From: Nemertoderma westbladi
Lineage: Eukaryota > Xenacoelomorpha > Nemertodermatida > Nemertodermatidae
Reading direction: 5' to 3'
Assembly (NCBI GenBank): GCA_032718475.1
Contig: JAUCBJ010009137.1
Coordinates: 42,286 to 106,285 of the forward strand
DNA: 64,000 nt
Both the position numbers and the translations under genes were made by a program. Below are positions 61,501 through 64,000 of the stretch, one piece after another. Within the stretch, counting starts at the first letter, position 1. Each line of letters begins with the position of its first letter. Under the pieces are notes generated by a model. The model saw only the letters and a list, made by a program, of their open reading frames with translations. It searched no databases and had not been told where the DNA came from.

Positions 61501-62440
61501 GATCGGCTACTCCGTCCATAGCCTCTGGGCTCGAAAAATAGAGATAAACGAAAAAACGCCATAGGCGCAATGGTAAAATAACACCAATGACAGCTGGTGT
61601 TGTCCTGATGAAAAATGGCTTATGTAATGTAATTCTACACAAGGCTTATAAATCGATGAGGTTGCCAAGATTATTATACTTAGTACACCCATACTGTTTG
61701 TTTAGGCCCTACCAACCACTCACCACTCTCTGGCAAAGCAAACATTAACTGGTTGGTTTAGTTTGAAATCTAGTATCGCCTCAGATGAATAACTCTTCCC
61801 AATGCATTCTAGGGGAGTATCCAAGTTTCTCCCTCTGCTAATGTAAGCTGAATGACTGAAGTACAGTGTGTTGGCTACATTAATGCCAACATTATTGCAA
61901 AATGTTTTAGTGTTGGATTACTCTCTGTCAGTCTCCCCTTCAGAACATTGTGTAGGGAATTTACTTTAGTTTACTCTACTGTGCCATTCAGCTGAATGGA
62001 TTTGAGCGATTGCCAAGTACAGAGTTGGCATAGGCAAAGACATCAAATATTATTAAAAATATACTTTTTCCATGTTTTTTTTTCTGACCTAAAATTTCAA
62101 AAAAAAATTTCTCGTAGCCAGTACTGCCAATCGATTGGCCATCAAAAATAACGCAAAAATTTTTTTTCCAAAATTTTAAATTACTGTAAATTTTTGGCGA
62201 CTGGGGGGGGGGTCAATTTTTTTCGATCCGCTATAACTCCGGAACGCTTTGTCCAAATTCGATGGGGTTTTTATTTTTCAACTTAATTCGATGTCCTAGT
62301 TTGAAATCTATTATCGCCTCAGCTGAATTACTCTTCCCAATGCACTCTATGGGAATATCTCCCTCTGCTAATGTAAGCTGAATGACTTAAGTACAGTGTG
62401 TGTTCGCGCTTTCAGACCTTTGGCAGTTTAACCCGCCAAA

Positions 62441-64000
62441 TTAGAATGTGTTGAACAACATCTCGAGTACGGGCTGGGGTAACATCGATCCATCGATGCC
62501 CATGGCCGGTTTGCGTTCGGTGTCAATGACGTAACGCTGCGCGAGTTCGAATTGTCCATGTCGGAGATTCTTTTGTGTTTCGGTGAGAGTTTCAAAAGAA
62601 TAATCAATCAAGTCGGAACACGCTCGAGTAAACACGTGGGTAGAACCAGCTAATCCGCGGATGTGGATCATGCGCGTAGTTCCTAGCTCTCCGACCGGAA
62701 CGCTACCTTCATTATCGTAGGTGACAACTCCATACATCTCGATAACATTAAGAGTTTCATTCCACTCCTTGGTGGCGTTCTCTAGGGTCATCCCTACTGG
62801 ATGCCACAAGGTGGCGCCTTGGTTAGCGTCAGGGAGATCACTATACTTCACATGCCGAGTGGTATACGTCTCCACAGTTCCATATCTTTGTATTTTCTCT
62901 TCTTCAAATAATACATCTAGATTCCAATGAACTAATCGAGTTTTAATAAATCCATCGAGTTTATAAGGAGTTTCTATATCTTTCTCGATTCGCGAAATGT
63001 TATATGGTTTTCTAAATGAGTTTACCTTTACTAACTGATCCAGATGTTTCTGCAATTGTTCGAGTTCGACAATGTCTAGAGGATTTATTAGTGGTAGAAA
63101 CTTTAAATCATGTGTCGGGTCTTCTGGTTTTACCATATAATATTGAGTCAGATTAACGTAATAAGGGTGGTCTTTAATCCCGTAAAACGAGTTCTGTAAA
63201 GGTCTAGCGCGTATGTTGACATCGTGTACCATACGACGGACAAGATCCGCTCGATTGTCCGGAGGTTCAACGAGTATACCGTCAACACGAGCGGCCTCGA
63301 TCGGCGGACGCTGTAACATAGGGGCGTCAGCGATAAGGTTTTGCGATCCTGTACTGATATCAACCGGTTGAGGTTGTATCGTCGCGAAGAGCTTGTCCCC
63401 GAAATGTGGAATCATCGAGGGATGACGAACGGTTTTAGAGTAGAGGTCCGTCATGAGGATTTGAGCTTCCGGTTGGGCTAAAGCGGCTTCTTCTCTCTCT
63501 TCCAGTTTCGTGTGCTTCTCCTCGAGTAGAATTTCTTCCGCTTGTCTCTGTAAGCGTTCATCTAAAAATTCTTGTAGAGAATACGTGCGTCCAAGCTCGA
63601 TGTCTTCCTCGAGGTTTTGGATTTCCCTATCGAACTGTGGCAAGGCTAACTCCTTCACCGATTGGACTTGTTGTTGTAATTTACGTTTCTCTAAACAATC
63701 TTGTGTTCCCTTTCCGATTTTCTGTCGAATGGCGTCTAAAGCGTTTCTTATAACGCTCTCCTCGACTTCCGTGGCGGGTTGCATCGGGTTTAATCCTGGA
63801 CGATTGTAAGGATCAAAGGGCGATATTAGCTGCCCGCGTCCCAATCCGGCTAAGTAGGATGGGCGGATGTCTAACGAACCCACTACCGGAGCACCACCGA
63901 CTAATTGTTCGGGTAACACTAAGTCTTTGAACAGGGAATATAGTTCGGGAGGATCAGTGATACTGTTAGGATCAAGAGTTTGAGGTCTCACTAGGGAATG
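62441..64000 (-). CDS. Unidentified long ORF, 5' end beyond the window
   Basis: At least 519 codons, open from the right edge of the window to a stop at 62441. The reading stays open past the GTG at 63991, so the true start lies outside. No family was recognised. Numbering from that GTG: a Pro/Gly-rich first 70 residues (SYLAGLGRGQLISPFD); a helical, charged stretch at about 75-175 (EEIQNLEED-like, ERLQRQAEEILLEEK); then a mixed region with YYVNLTQYYMVKPED and IRGLAGSTHVFTRACSD, and an end at VLEMLFNTF. It has few cysteines and no signal peptide or membrane segment. Base composition is more GC-rich than the satellite beside it. It could be a virus-derived structural protein, a mobile-element protein or an intronless host gene; none is proven. 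Confidence 0.7.
   Translation of the reverse strand, partial: HSLVRPQTLDPNSITDPPELYSLFKDLVLPEQLVGGAPVVGSLDIRPSYLAGLGRGQLISPFDPYNRPGLNPMQPATEVEESVIRNALDAIRQKIGKGTQDCLEKRKLQQQVQSVKELALPQFDREIQNLEEDIELGRTYSLQEFLDERLQRQAEEILLEEKHTKLEEREEAALAQPEAQILMTDLYSKTVRHPSMIPHFGDKLFATIQPQPVDISTGSQNLIADAPMLQRPPIEAARVDGILVEPPDNRADLVRRMVHDVNIRARPLQNSFYGIKDHPYYVNLTQYYMVKPEDPTHDLKFLPLINPLDIVELEQLQKHLDQLVKVNSFRKPYNISRIEKDIETPYKLDGFIKTRLVHWNLDVLFEEEKIQRYGTVETYTTRHVKYSDLPDANQGATLWHPVGMTLENATKEWNETLNVIEMYGVVTYDNEGSVPVGELGTTRMIHIRGLAGSTHVFTRACSDLIDYSFETLTETQKNLRHGQFELAQRYVIDTERKPAMGIDGSMLPQPVLEMLFNTF

Larger units (their letters stand above)
42585..62400. repeat. Satellite array, about 1.45-1.5-kb units in a higher-order repeat
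   Basis: Units are marked by AATATCTCACTCTGCTAATG at about 42585, 44037, 45544, 48140, 49636, 51984, 53474, 54948, 56438, 59033, 60310, 61815 (variant) and 62354. Most spacings are 1452-1507. Two are about 2595 (from 45544 and from 56438) and contain the same extra segment; one is 2348 because of an inserted MITE and further modules. Each unit holds a poly-G tract of 7-17 G after TTTTGGCGACT, a hairpin region, and a GGCT/GACT tract followed by ATCTACAGCC. Short recurring ORFs (about 93 codons plus, about 90 codons minus) are not supported as genes. Confidence 0.93.

Noticed and set aside
42729-61692. Recurring 60-141-codon ORFs on both strands of the satellite, including a 93-codon one in most units
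   Set aside because: They recur because the unit recurs; they start and stop at different points in different units, run into poly-G or GGCT tracts, and show no known domain.
62270-62275. AATAAA on the minus strand as the poly-A signal of the terminal ORF
   Set aside because: It lies in ordinary satellite sequence and the same word occurs in every unit, so it is no evidence for this gene.

Overview
The window is animal-type nuclear DNA: AT-rich, intron-poor as far as can be seen, and made almost entirely of repeats and mobile elements. No host gene with recognisable exons was found. The scattered TAGGCCTAC words, long microsatellites, Penelope-like elements and BEL/Pao-like elements point to an invertebrate, probably aquatic. 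No species can be named from the sequence alone.

Region by region. (1) 1-11199 is non-coding and holds a 19-bp minisatellite, a 22-bp minisatellite, four copies of a short palindromic MITE family, and a roughly 3.1-kb foldback element (6037-9149) whose two arms are inverted MITE copies. (2) 11200-18069 is a head-to-tail array of a Penelope-like retroelement (PLE-A). It has two apparently identical 3274-bp units, each with an intact 999-codon RT/GIY-YIG gene, flanked by partial copies, and it runs into a 100-N assembly gap. (3) 18498-21639 holds two non-autonomous DNA elements flanked by TTAA. (4) 24019-29538 is a decayed LTR element on the minus strand (element 1) with a BEL/Pao-like gag, no pol, and a LINE inserted in it. 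(5) 29539-40313 is a second Penelope-like element (PLE-B, minus strand, frameshifted, with hammerhead-like motifs). It was split by a complete gag-only LTR element (element 2, 32701-39287) with a 5-bp target duplication. (6) 40314-42584 is a 2.27-kb (GGCT)n tract. (7) 42585-62400 is a satellite array of about 1.45-1.5-kb units arranged into a higher-order repeat of about 10.9 kb, interrupted by one MITE. (8) 62441-64000 is a long open reading frame on the minus strand, unlike everything around it, continuing beyond the window and not recognised.

The order of insertion can be read from the junctions. Element 1 came first, then PLE-B landed in its LTR, then element 2 landed in PLE-B. The LINE entered the gag of element 1 separately. 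The points most worth following are the unidentified terminal ORF, the PLE-A unit with an altered GIY-YIG active site, and the gag-only LTR family that apparently moves without its own pol.
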